This document shows, in pieces, positions 1 through 13,253 of a stretch of 64,000 nucleotides of DNA. Source of the stretch: Litoditis marina (taxonomy: Eukaryota; Nematoda; Chromadorea; Rhabditida; Rhabditidae); contig OZ038434.1 in NCBI GenBank assembly GCA_964036275.1, positions 22,185,879 through 22,249,878 on the forward strand. Direction: 5' to 3'. A program made the translations under genes and the position numbers. Under the pieces are notes generated by a model. That model ran no database searches and was not told where the DNA came from. It worked only from the letters and a program-made list of their open reading frames with translations. Within the stretch, counting starts at the first letter, position 1. The number at the start of each line of letters is the position of its first letter.

Positions 1-2188
1 CGGGACAAAAATTGGACAATCTGTCCACCTTTTGTCCTCAAGGATGTTGAAAACATTTCCTCGATACAAAAATTGGACGACCTGTTTCCTTTTTGTCTTC
101 AGGAAACCAACTGGACAATCTGTCCACCTTTTGTCCTCAAGGATGTTGAAAACATTACCTCGGGACAAAAATTGGACAACCTGTTTACTTTTTGTGTTCA
201 GGAAACAAACTGGACAATCTGTCCACTTTTTGTCCTCAAGGATATTGAAAAACTTTTCTCGGGACAAAAATTGGACAACCTGTTTACTTTTTGTCTTCAG
301 GAAACCAACTGGACAATCTGTCCACCTTTTGTCCTCAAGGATGTTGAAAAAATTACCGCGGGACAAAAATTGGACAATCTGTTCACTTTTTGTCCTCAAG
401 GATGTTGAAAACATTTCCTCGGGACAAAAATTGGACGACCTGTTCACTTTTTGTCTTCAGGAAACCAACTGGACAATCTGTCCACCTTTTGTCCTCAAGG
501 ATGTTGAAAACATTACCTTGGGACAAAAATTGGACAACCTGTTTACTTTTTGTCTTCAGGAAACCAACTGGACAATCTGTCCATCTTTTGTCCTCAAGGA
601 TGTTGAAAACATTACCTCGGGACAAAAATTGGACAATCTGTCCACTTTTTGTCCTCAAGGATGTTGAAAACATTTCCTCGGGACAAAAATTGGACAACCT
701 GTTTACTTTTTGTCTTCAGGAAACCAACTGGACAATCTGTCCACCTTTTGTCCTCAAGGATGTTGAAAACATTACCTCGGGACAAAAATTGGACAATCTG
801 TCCACCTTTTGTCCTCAAGGATGTTGAAAACATTTCCTCGATACAAAAATTGGACGACCTGTTTCCTTTTTGTCTTCAGGAAACCAACTGGACAATCTGT
901 CCACCTTTTGTCCTCAAGGATGTTGAAAACATTACCTCGGGACAAAAATTGGACAACCTGTTTACTTTTTGTGTTCAGGAAACAAACTGGACAATCTGTC
1001 CACTTTTTGTCCTCAAGGATGTTGAGAACATTTCCTCGGGACAAAACTTGGACAACCTGTTTACTTTTTGTCTTCAGGAAACCAACTGGACAATCTGTCC
1101 ACTTTTTGTCCTCAAGGATGTTGAGAACATTTCCTCGGGACAAAACTTGGACAACCTGTTTACTTTTTGTCTTTAAAAAACAAACTGGACAATCTGTCCA
1201 CCTTTTGTCCTCAAAGATCTCAAAAAAGATTCCTCAGGACAAAAATTGGACAACCTGTCAACTTTTTGTTTCCAGGAAACAAACTGGACAATCTGTCCAC
1301 TTTTTGTCCTCAAGGATATTGAAAAACTTTCCTCGGGACAAAAATTGGACAACCTGTTTACTTTTTGTCTTCAGGAAACCAACTGGACTGAACAATCTGT
1401 CCACCTTTTGTCCTCAAGGATGTTGAAAACATTACCTCGGGACAAAAATTGGACAATCTGTTCACTTTTTGTCCTCAAGGATGTTGAAAACATTTCCTCA
1501 GGACAAAAATTGGACAACCTGTTAACTCTTTGTCTTCAGGAAACAAACTGGACAATCTGTCCACTTTTTGTCCTCAAGGATATTGAAAAACTTTCCTCGG
1601 GACAAACATTGGACAACCTGTTTACTTTTTGTCTTCAGGAAACAAACTGGACAATCTGTCCATTTTTTGTCCTCAAGGGTGTTGAAAACATTACCTCGGG
1701 ACAAAATTGGACAACTTGTTTACTTTTTGTCTTCAGGAAACCAACTGGACAATCTGTCCACCTTTTGTCCTCAAGGATGTTGAGAACATTTCCTCGGGAC
1801 AAAAATTGGACAACCTGTTTACTTTTTGTCTTCAGGAAACAAACTGGACAATCTGTCCACTTTTTGTCCTCAAGGATGTTGAAAACATTCCCTCGGGACA
1901 AAATTGGACAACCTGTTTACTTTTTGTCTTTAGGAAACAAACTGGACAATCTGTCCACCTTTTGTCCTCAAAGATCTCAAAAAAGATTCCTCAGGACAAA
2001 AATTGGACAACCTGTCAACTTTTTGTCTCCAGGAAACAAACTGGACAATCTGTCCACTTTTTGTCCTCAAGGATATTGAAAAACTTTCCTCGGGACAAAA
2101 ATTGGACAACCTGTTTACTTTTTGTCTTCAGGAAACCAACTGGACTGGACAATCTGTCCACCTTTTGTCCTCAAGGATGTTGAAAACA

Positions 2189-5131
2189 TTACCTTGGGAC
2201 AAAAATTGGACAATCTGTCCACTTTCTGTCCCCAAGGATGTTGAAAACATTTCTTCGGGACAAAAATTGGACAACCTGTTTACTTTTTGTCTTCAGGAAA
2301 CCAACTGGACAATCTGTCCACCTTTTGTCCTCAAGGATGTTGAAAACATTACCTCGGGACAAAAATTGGACAACCTGTTTACTTTTTGTCTTCAGGAAAC
2401 AAACTGGACAATCTGTCCACTTTTTGTCCTCAAGGATGTTGAAAACATTTCCTCGGGACAAAAATTGGACAACATGGTAACTTTTTGTCTTCAGGAAACA
2501 AACTGGACAATCTGTCCACTTTTTGTCCTCAAGGATATTGAAAAACTTTCCTCGGGACAAAAATTGGACAACCTGTTTACTTTTTGTCTTCAGCAAACAA
2601 ACTGGACAATCTGTCCACCTTTTGTCCTCAAGGATCTCGAAAAAGATTCCTCAGGACAAAAATTGGACAACCTGTTAACTCTTTGTCTTCAGAAAACAAA
2701 CTGGACAATCTGTCCACTTTTTGTCCTCAAGGATATTGAAAAACTTTTCTCGGGACAAAAATTGGACAACCTGTTTACTTTTTGTCTTCAGGAAACAAAC
2801 TGGACAATCTGTCCACTTTTTGTCCTCAAGGATGTTGAAAACATTACCTCGGGACAAAAAGTGGACAACCTGTTTACTTTTTGTCTTCAGGAAACAAACT
2901 GGACAATCTGTCCACTTTTTGTCCTCAAGGATATTGAAAAACTTTCCTCGGGACAAAAATGGGACAACCTGTTTACTTTTTGTCTTCAGGAAACAAACTG
3001 GACAATCTGTCCACTTTTTGTCCTCAAGGATGTTGAAAACATTTCCTCGGGACAAAAATTGGACAACTTGTTTAATTTTTGTCTTCAGGAAACCAACTGG
3101 ACAATCTGTCCACCTTTTGTCCTCAAGGATGTTGAAAACATTTCCTCGGGACAAAAATTGGACAACCTGTTTACTTTTTGTCTTCAGGAAACCAACTGGA
3201 CAATCTGTCCACCTTTTGTCCTCAAGGATGTTGAAAACATTACCTCGGGACAAAAATTGGACAATCTGTTCACTTTTTGTCCTCAAGGATGTTGAAAACA
3301 TTTCCTCGGGACAAAAATTGGACGACCTGTTCACTTTTTGTCTTCAGGAAACCAACTGGACAATCTGTCCACCTTTTGTCCTCAAGGATGTTGAAAACAT
3401 TACCTTGGGACAAAAATTGGACAATCTGTCCACTTTCTGTCCCCAAGGATGTTGAAAACATTTCTTCGGGACAAAAATTGGACAACCTGTTTACTTTTTG
3501 TCTTCAGGAAACCAACTGGACAATCTGTCGACCTTTTGTCCTCAAGGATGTTGAAAACATTACCTTGGGACAAAAATTGGATAATCTGTCCACTTTCTGT
3601 CCCCAAGGATGTTGAAAACATTTCTTCGGGACAAAAATTTGACAACCTGTTTACTTGTTGTCTTCAGGAAACCAACTGGACAATCTGTCCATCTTTTGTC
3701 CTCAAGGATGTTGAAAACATTACCTCGGGACAAAAATTGGACAATCTGTCCACTTTCTGTCCCCAAGGATGTTGAAAACATTTCTTCGGGACAAAAATTG
3801 GACAACCTGTTTACTTTTTGTCTTCAGGAAACCAACTGGACAATCTGTCCACCTTTTGTCCTCAAGGATGTTGAAAACATTACCTCGGGACAAAAATTGG
3901 ACAACCTGTTTACTTTTTGTCTTCAGGAAACAAACTGGACAATCTGTCCACTTTTTGTCCTCAAGGATGTTGAAAACATTTCCTCGGGACAAAAATTGGA
4001 CAACATGTTAACTTTTTGTCTTCAGGAAACAAACTGGACAATCTGTCCACTTTTTGTCCTCAAGGATATTGAAAAACTTTCCTCGGGACAAAAATTGGAC
4101 AACCTGTTTACTTTTTGTCTTCAGCAAACAAACTGGACAATATGTCCACCTTTTGTCCTCAAGGATCTCGAAAAAGATTCCTCAGGACAAAAATTGGACA
4201 ACCTGTTAACTCTTTGTCTTCAGAAAACAAACTGGACAATCTGTCCACTTTTTGTCCTCAAGGATATTGAAAAACTTTTCTCGGGACAAAAATTGGACAA
4301 CCTGTTTACTTTTTGTCTTCAGGAAACAAACTGGACAATCTGTCCACTTTTTGTCCTCAAGGATGTTGAAAACATTACCTCGGGACAAAAAGTGGACAAC
4401 CTGTTTACTTTTTGTCTTCAGGAAACAAACTGGACAATCTGTCCACTTTTTGTCCTCAAGGATATTGAAAAACTTTCCTCGGGACAAAAATTGGACAACC
4501 TGTTTACTTTTTGTCTTCAGGAAACAAACTGGACAATCTGTCCACTTTTTGTCCTCAAGGATGTTGAAAACATTTCCTCGGGACAAAAATTGGACAACTT
4601 GTTTAATTTTTGTCTTCAGGAAACCAACTGGACAATCTGTCCACCTTTTGTCCTCAAGGATGTTGAAAACATTTCCTCGGGACAAAAATTGGACAACCTG
4701 TTTACTTTTTGTCTTCAGGAAACCAACTGGACAATCTGTCCACCTTTTGTCCTCAAGAATGTTGAAAACATTACCTCGGGACAAAAATTGGTCAATCTGT
4801 TCACTTTTTGTCCTCAAGGATGTTGAAAACATTTCCTCGGGACAAAAATTGGACGACCTGTTCACTTTTTGTCTTCAGGAAACCAACTGGACAATCTGTC
4901 CACCTTTTGTCCTCAAGGATGTTGAAAACATTACCTTGGGACAAAAATTGGACAATCTGTCCACTTTCTGTCCCCAAGGATGTTGAAAACATTTCTTCGG
5001 GACAAAAATTGGACAACCTGTTTACTTTTTGTCTTCAGGAAACCAACTGGACAATCTGTCCACCTTTTGTCCTCAAGGATGTTGAAAACATTACCTTGGG
5101 ACAAAAATTGGACAATCTGTCCACTTTCTGT
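2189..5131 (+). repeat. 1,531-bp tandem duplication inside the 5.65-kb segment
   Basis: Units from about 2189 to 3600 recur at a 1,531-bp offset from about 3720 to 5131, with the same order of linker variants, including the rare CTTCAGCAAAC and GATCTCGAAAAAG types. The length 1,531 equals thirteen 99-bp units plus four 61-bp units, so the copy moved as whole units. Beyond about 5131 the spacing becomes 1,691 bp, which is one extra 160-bp dimer. The same pattern appears in copy 2 (about 7841-10783). Edges are approximate. Confidence 0.75.
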
Positions 5132-5459
5132 CCCCAAGGATGTTGAAAACATTTCTTCGGGACAAAAATTGGACAACCTGTTTACTTTTTGTCTTCAGGA
5201 AACCAACTGGACAATCTGTCCACCTTTTGTCCTCAAGGATGTTGAAAACATTACCTTGGGACAAAAATTGGATAATCTGTCCACTTTCTGTCCCCAAGGA
5301 TGTTGAAAACATTTCTTCGGGACAAAAATTTGACAACCTGTTTACTTTTTGTCTTCAGGAAACCAACTGGACAATCTGTCCATCTTTTGTCCTCAAGGAT
5401 GTTGAAAACATTACCTCGGGACAAAAATTGGACAATCTGTCCACTTTCTGTCCCCAAGG
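4980..5459 (+). repeat. Three 160-bp dimers (99 + 61 bp)
   Basis: Here satellite 1 alternates strictly between one 99-bp and one 61-bp unit, giving an exact 160-bp period; the same landmark recurs at 4980, 5140, 5300 and 5460. The 61-bp units carry a distinctive CTTTCTGTCCCCAAGG and the linker ends in ATTTCTTCGGG. A similar run occurs from 3449 to 3768 and in the duplicated copy (9101-9420). The dimer is therefore a local higher-order unit. Confidence 0.85.
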
Positions 5460-6171
5460 ATGTTGAAAACATTTCTTCGGGACAAAAATTGGACAACCTG
5501 TTTACTTTTTGTCTTCAGGAAACCAACTGGACAATCTGTCCACCTTTTGTCCTCAAGGATGTTGAAAACATTACCTCGGGACAAAAATTGAACAACCTGT
5601 TTACTTTTTGTCTTCAGGAAACAAACTGGACAATCTGTCCACTTTTTGTCCTCAAGGATGTTGAAAACATTTCCTCGGGACAAAAATTGGACAACATGTT
5701 AACTTTTTGTCTTCAGGAAACAAACTGGACAATCTGTCCACTTTTTGTCCTCAAGGATATTGAAAAACTTTCCTCGGGACAAAAATTGGACAACCTGTTT
5801 ACTTTTTGTCTTCAGCAAACAAACTGGACAATATGTCCACCTTTTGTCCTCAAGGATCTCGAAAAAGATTCCTCAGGACAAAAATTGGACAACCTGTTAA
5901 CTCTTTGTCTTCAGAAAACAAACTGGACAATCTGTCCACTTTTTGTCCTCAAGGATATTGAAAAACTTTTCTCGGGACAAAAATTGGACAACCTGTTTAC
6001 TTTTTGTCTTCAGGAAACAAACTGGACAATCTGTCCACTTTTTGTCCTCAAGGATGTTGAAAACATTACCTCGGGACAAAAAGTGGACAACCTGTTTACT
6101 TTTTGTCTTCAGGAAACAAACTGGACAATCTGTCCACTTTTTGTCCTCAAGGATATTGAAAAACTTTCCTC

Positions 6172-9100
6172 GGGACAAAAATTGGACAACCTGTTTACTT
6201 TTTGTCTTCAGGAAACCAACTGGACAATCTGTCCATCTTTTGTCCTCAAGGATGTTGAAAACATTACCTCGGGACAAAAATTGGACAATCTGTCCACTTT
6301 TTGTCCTCAAGGATGTTGAAAACATTTCCTCGGGACAAAAATTGGACAACCTGTTTACTTTTTGTCTTCAGGGAACCAACTGGACAATCTGTCCACCTTT
6401 TGTCCTCAAGGATGTTGAAAACATTACCTCGGGACAAAAATTGGACAATCTGTCCACCTTTTGTCCTCAAGGATGTTGAAAACATTTCCTCGATACAAAA
6501 ATTGGACGACCTGTTTCCTTTTTGTCTTCAGGAAACCAACTGGACAATCTGTCCACCTTTTGTCCTCAAGGATGTTGAAAACATTACCTCGGGACAAAAA
6601 TTGGACAACCTGTTTACTTTTTGTGTTCAGGAAACAAACTGGACAATCTGTCCACTTTTTGTCCTCAAGGATGTTGAGAACATTTCCTCGGGACAAAACT
6701 TGGACAACCTGTTTACTTTTTGTCTTCAGGAAACCAACTGGACAATCTGTCCACTTTTTGTCCTCAAGGATGTTGAGAACATTTCCTCGGGACAAAACTT
6801 GGACAACCTGTTTACTTTTTGTCTTTAAAAAACAAACTGGACAATCTGTCCACCTTTTGTCCTCAAAGATCTCAAAAAAGATTCCTCAGGACAAAAATTG
6901 GACAACCTGTCAACTTTTTGTTTCCAGGAAACAAACTGGACAATCTGTCCACTTTTTGTCCTCAAGGATATTGAAAAACTTTCCTCGGGACAAAAATTGG
7001 ACAACCTGTTTACTTTTTGTCTTCAGGAAACCAACTGGACTGGACAATCTGTCCACCTTTTGTCCTCAAGGATGTTGAAAACATTACCTCGGGACAAAAA
7101 TTGGACAATCTGTTCACTTTTTGTCCTCAAGGATGTTGAAAACATTTCCTCAGGACAAAAATTGGACAACCTGTTAACTCTTTGTCTTCAGGAAACAAAC
7201 TGGACAATCTGTCCACTTTTTGTCCTCAAGGATATTGAAAAACTTTCCTCGGGACAAACATTGGACAACCTGTTTACTTTTTGTCTTCAGGAAACAAACT
7301 GGACAATCTGTCCATTTTTTGTCCTCAAGGGTGTTGAAAACATTACCTCGGGACAAAATTGGACAACTTGTTTACTTTTTGTCTTCAGGAAACCAACTGG
7401 ACAATCTGTCCACCTTTTGTCCTCAAGGATGTTGAGAACATTTCCTCGGGACAAAAATTGGACAACCTGTTTACTTTTTGTCTTCAGGAAACAAACTGGA
7501 CAATCTGTCCACTTTTTGTCCTCAAGGATGTTGAAAACATTCCCTCGGGACAAAATTGGACAACCTGTTTACTTTTTGTCTTTAGGAAACAAACTGGACA
7601 ATCTGTCCACCTTTTGTCCTCAAAGATCTCAAAAAAGATTCCTCAGGACAAAAATTGGACAACCTGTCAACTTTTTGTCTCCAGGAAACAAACTGGACAA
7701 TCTGTCCACTTTTTGTCCTCAAGGATATTGAAAAACTTTCCTCGGGACAAAAATTGGACAACCTGTTTACTTTTTGTCTTCAGGAAACCAACTGGACTGG
7801 ACAATCTGTCCACCTTTTGTCCTCAAGGATGTTGAAAACATTACCTTGGGACAAAAATTGGACAATCTGTCCACTTTCTGTCCCCAAGGATGTTGAAAAC
7901 ATTTCTTCGGGACAAAAATTGGACAACCTGTTTACTTTTTGTCTTCAGGAAACCAACTGGACAATCTGTCCACCTTTTGTCCTCAAGGATGTTGAAAACA
8001 TTACCTCGGGACAAAAATTGGACAACCTGTTTACTTTTTGTCTTCAGGAAACAAACTGGACAATCTGTCCACTTTTTGTCCTCAAGGATGTTGAAAACAT
8101 TTCCTCGGGACAAAAATTGGACAACATGGTAACTTTTTGTCTTCAGGAAACAAACTGGACAATCTGTCCACTTTTTGTCCTCAAGGATATTGAAAAACTT
8201 TCCTCGGGACAAAAATTGGACAACCTGTTTACTTTTTGTCTTCAGCAAACAAACTGGACAATCTGTCCACCTTTTGTCCTCAAGGATCTCGAAAAAGATT
8301 CCTCAGGACAAAAATTGGACAACCTGTTAACTCTTTGTCTTCAGAAAACAAACTGGACAATCTGTCCACTTTTTGTCCTCAAGGATATTGAAAAACTTTT
8401 CTCGGGACAAAAATTGGACAACCTGTTTACTTTTTGTCTTCAGGAAACAAACTGGACAATCTGTCCACTTTTTGTCCTCAAGGATGTTGAAAACACTACC
8501 TCGGGACAAAAAGTGGACAACCTGTTTACTTTTTGTCTTCATGAAACAAACTGGACAATCTGTCCACTTTTTGTCCTCAAGGATATTGAAAAACTTTCCT
8601 CGGGACAAAAATGGGACAACCTGTTTACTTTTTGTCTTCAGGAAACAAACTGGACAATCTGTCCACTTTTTGTCCTCAAGGATGTTGAAAACATTTCCTC
8701 GGGACAAAAATTGGACAACTTGTTTAATTTTTGTCTTCAGGAAACCAACTGGACAATCTGTCTACCTTTTGTTCTCAAGGATGTTGAAAACATTTCCTCG
8801 GGACAAAAATTGGACAACCTGTTTACTTTTTGTCTTCAGGAAACCAACTGGACAATCTGTCCACCTTTTGTCCTCAAGGATGTTGAAAACATTACCTCGG
8901 GACAAAAATTGGACAATCTGTTCACTTTTTGTCCTCAAGGATGTTGAAAACATTTCCTCGGGACAAAAATTGGACGACCTGTTCACTTTTTGTCTTCAGG
9001 AAACCAACTGGACAATCTGTCCACCTTTTGTCCTCAAGGATGTTGAAAACATTACCTTGGGACAAAAATTGGACAATCTGTCCACTTTCTGTCCCCAAGG

Positions 9101-11822
9101 ATGTTGAAAACATTTCTTCGGGACAAAAATTGGACAACCTGTTTACTTTTTGTCTTCAGGAAACCAACTGGACAATCTGTCGACCTTTTGTCCTCAAGGA
9201 TGTTGAAAACATTACCTTGGGACAAAAATTGGATAATCTGTCCACTTTCTGTCCCCAAGGATGTTGAAAACATTTCTTCGGGACAAAAATTTGACAACCT
9301 GTTTACTTGTTGTCTTCAGGAAACCAACTGGACAATCTGTCCATCTTTTGTCCTCAAGGATGTTGAAAACATTACCTCGGGACAAAAATTGGACAATCTG
9401 TCCACTTTCTGTCCCCAAGGATGTTGAAAACATTTCTTCGGGACAAAAATTGGACAACCTGTTTACTTTTTGTCTTCAGGAAACCAACTGGACAATCTGT
9501 CCACCTTTTGTCCTCAAGGATGTTGAAAACATTACCTCGGGACAAAAATTGGACAACCTGTTTACTTTTTGTCTTCAGGAAACAAACTGGACAATCTGTC
9601 CACTTTTTGTCCTCAAGGATGTTGAAAACATTTCCTCGGGACAAAAATTGGACAACATGTTAACTTTTTGTCTTCAGGAAACAAACTGGACAATCTGTCC
9701 ACTTTTTGTCCTCAAGGATATTGAAAAACTTTCCTCGGGACAAAAATTGGACAACCTGTTTACTTTTTGTCTTCAGCAAACAAACTGGACAATATGTCCA
9801 CCTTTTGTCCTCAAGGATCTCGAAAAAGATTCCTCAGGACAAAAATTGGACAACCTGTTAACTCTTTGTCTTCAGAAAACAAACTGGACAATCTGTCCAC
9901 TTTTTGTCCTCAAGGATATTGAAAAACTTTTCTCGGGACAAAAATTGGACAACCTGTTTACTTTTTGTCTTCAGGAAACAAACTGGACAATCTGTCCACT
10001 TTTTGTCCTCAAGGATGTTGAAAACATTACCTCGGGACAAAAAGTGGACAACCTGTTTACTTTTTGTCTTCAGGAAACAAACTGGACAATCTGTCCACTT
10101 TTTGTCCTCAAGGATATTGAAAAACTTTCCTCGGGACAAAAATTGGACAACCTGTTTACTTTTTGTCTTCAGGAAACAAACTGGACAATCTGTCCACTTT
10201 TTGTCCTCAAGGATGTTGAAAACATTTCCTCGGGACAAAAATTGGACAACTTGTTTAATTTTTGTCTTCAGGAAACCAACTGGACAATCTGTCCACCTTT
10301 TGTCCTCAAGGATGTTGAAAACATTTCCTCGGGACAAAAATTGGACAACCTGTTTACTTTTTGTCTTCAGGAAACCAACTGGACAATCTGTCCACCTTTT
10401 GTCCTCAAGAATGTTGAAAACATTACCTCGGGACAAAAATTGGTCAATCTGTTCACTTTTTGTCCTCAAGGATGTTGAAAACATTCCCTCGGGACAAAAA
10501 TTGGACGACCTGTTCACTTTTTGTCTTCAGGAAACCAACTGGACAATCTGTCCACCTTTTGTCCTCAAGGATGTTGAAAACATTACCTTGGGACAAAAAT
10601 TGGACAATCTGTCCACTTTCTGTCCCCAAGGATGTTGAAAACATTTCTTCGGGACAAAAATTGGACAACCTGTTTACTTTTTGTCTTCAGGAAACCAACT
10701 GGACAATCTGTCCACCTTTTGTCCTCAAGGATGTTGAAAACATTACCTTGGACAAAAATTGGACAATCTGTCCACTTTCTGTCCCCAAGGATGTTGAAAA
10801 CATTTCTTCGGGACAAAAATTGGACAACCTGTTTACTTTTTGTCTTCAGGAAACCAACTGGACAATCTGTCCACCTTTTGTCCTCAAGGATGTTGAAAAC
10901 ATTACCTTGGGACAAAAATTGGATAATCTGTCCACTTTCTGTCCCCAAGGATGTTGAAAACATTTCTTCGGGACAAAAATTCGACAACCTGTTTACTTTT
11001 TGTCTTCAGGAAACCAACTGGACAATCTGTCCATCTTTTGTCCTCAAGGATGTTGAAAACATTACCTCGGGACAAAAATTGGACAATCTGTCCACTTTCT
11101 GTCCCCAAGGATGTTGAAAACATTTCTTCGGGACAAAAATTGGACAACCTGTTTACTTTTTGTCTTCAGGAAACCAACTGGACAATCTGTCCACCTTTTG
11201 TCCTCAAGGATGTTGAAAACATTACCTCGGGACAAAAATTGAACAACCTGTTTACTTTTTGTCTTCAGGAAACAAACTGGACAATCTGTCCACTTTTTGT
11301 CCTCAAGGATGTTGAAAACATTTCCTCGGGACAAAAATTGGACAACATGTTAACTTTTTGTCTTCAGGAAACAAACTGGACAATCTGTCCACTTTTTGTC
11401 CTCAAGGATATTGAAAAACTTTCCTCGGGACAAAAATTGGACAACCTGTTTACTTTTTGTCTTCAGCAAACAAACTGGACAATATGTCCACCTTTTGTCC
11501 TCAAGGATCTCGAAAAAGATTCCTCAGGACAAAAATTGGACAACCTGTTAACTCTTTGTCTTCAGAAAACAAACTGGACAATCTGTCCACTTTTTGTCCT
11601 CAAGGATATTGAAAAACTTTTCTCGGGACAAAAATTGGACAACCTGTTTACTTTTTGTCTTCAGGAAACAAACTGGACAATCTGTCCACTTTTTGTCCTC
11701 AAGGATGTTGAAAACATTACCTCGGGACAAAAAGTGGACAACCTGTTTACTTTTTGTCTTCAGGAAACAAACTGGACAATCTGTCCACTTTTTGTCCTCA
11801 AGGATATTGAAAAACTTTCCTC
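6172..11822 (+). repeat. 5,652-bp higher-order segment of satellite 1, copy 2
   Basis: Near-identical to copy 1. I noted only scattered single-base differences, for example CAGGGAACC near 6370 against CAGGAAACC, AACACTACC near 8495, CTTCATGAAAC near 8537, TCTACC near 8760 and ACATTCCCTC near 10483. There is also a one-base deletion near 10749 (CCTTGGACAAAA against CCTTGGGACAAAA), which makes this copy 5,651 bp. Past about 11822 the two diverge into different unit types. Such high identity implies recent duplication, or an assembly duplication. Confidence 0.87.
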
Positions 11823-13253
11823 GGGACAAAAATTGGACAACCTGTTTACTTTTTGTCTTCAGGAAACAAACTGGACAATCTGTCCACTTTTTGTCCTCAA
11901 GGATGTTGAAAACATTTCCTCGGGACAAAAAATGGACAACTTGTTTAATTTTTGTCTTCAGGAAACCAACTGGACAATCTGTCCACCTTTTGTCCTCAAG
12001 GATGTTGAAAACATTTCCTCGGGACAAAAATTGGACAACCTGTTTACTTTTTGTCTTCAGGAAACCAACTGGACAATCTGTCCACCTTTTGTCCTCAAGG
12101 ATGTTGAAAACATTACCTCGGGACAAAAATTGGACAATCTGTTCACTTTTTGTCCTCAAGGATGTTGAAAACATTTCCTCGGGACAAAAATTGGACGACC
12201 TGTTCACTTTTTGTCTTCAGGAAACCAACTGGACAATCTGTCCACCTTTTGTCCTCAAGGATCTCGAAAAAGATTCCTCAGGACAAAAATTGGACAACCT
12301 GTTTACTTTTTGTCTTCAGCAAACAAACTGGACAATATGTCCACCTTTTGTCCTCAAGGATCTCGAAAAAGATTCCTCAGGACAAAAATTGGACAACCTG
12401 TTAACTCTTTGTCTTCAGAAAACAAACTGGACAATCTGTCCACTTTTTGTCCTCAAGGATATTGAAAAACTTTTCTCGGGACAAAAATTGGACAACCTGT
12501 TTACTTTTTGTCTTCAGGAAACAAACTGGACAATCTGTCCACTTTTTGTCCTCAAGGATGTTGAAAACATTACCTCGGGACAAAAAGTGGACAACCTGTT
12601 TACTTTTTGTCTTCAGGAAACAAACTGGACAATCTGTCCACTTTTTGTCCTCAAGGATATTGAAAAACTTTCCTCGGGACAAAAATTGGACAACCTGTTT
12701 ACTTTTTGTCTTCAGGAAACAAACTGGACAATCTGTCCACTTTTTGTCCTCAAGGATGTTGAAAACATTTCCTCGGGACAAAAATTGGACAACTTGTTTA
12801 ATTTTTGTCTTCAGGAAACCAACTGGACAATCTGTCCACCTTTTGTCCTCAAGGATGTTGAAAACATTTCCTCGGGACAAAAATTGGACAACCTGTTTAC
12901 TTTTTGTCTTCAGGAAACCAACTGGACAATCTGTCCACCTTTTGTCCTCAAGGATGTTGAAAACATTACCTCGGGACAAAAATTGGACAATCTGTTCACT
13001 TTTTGTCCTCAAGGATGTTGAAAACATTTCCTCGGGACAAAAATTGGACGACCTGTTCACTTTTTGTCTTCAGGAAACCAACTGGACAATCTGTCCACCT
13101 TTTGTCCTCAAGGATGTTGAAAACATTACCTTGGGACAAAAATTGGACAATCTGTCCACTTTCTGTCCCCAAGGATGTTGAAAACATTTCTTCGGGACAA
13201 AAATTGGACAACCTGTTTACTTTTTGTCTTCAGGAAACCAACTGGACAATCTG
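11548..13253 (+). repeat. 853-bp tandem duplication in satellite 1
   Basis: Units at 11548-12400 recur at 12401-13253 at an 853-bp offset, equal to eight 99-bp units plus one 61-bp unit. At the join, extra GATCTCGAAAAAGATT-type units lie side by side (12261-12380), as expected from unequal exchange between similar units. This is separate from the 5.65-kb duplication, whose second copy ends near 11822. Confidence 0.75.

Larger units (their letters stand above)
520..6171 (+). repeat. 5,652-bp higher-order segment of satellite 1, copy 1
   Basis: This stretch matches the next 5.65 kb unit for unit at a fixed offset of 5,652 bp. Example landmarks are the CCATC variant at 581 (6233 in copy 2) and a CTTTAAAAAAC variant near 1172 (near 6824). 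The match begins at or before 520: position 519 differs from 6171 and agreement runs on from 520. It contains its own smaller duplications (1,531 bp and 160 bp). The left edge is accurate to a few bases, since adjacent units are similar. Confidence 0.88.
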
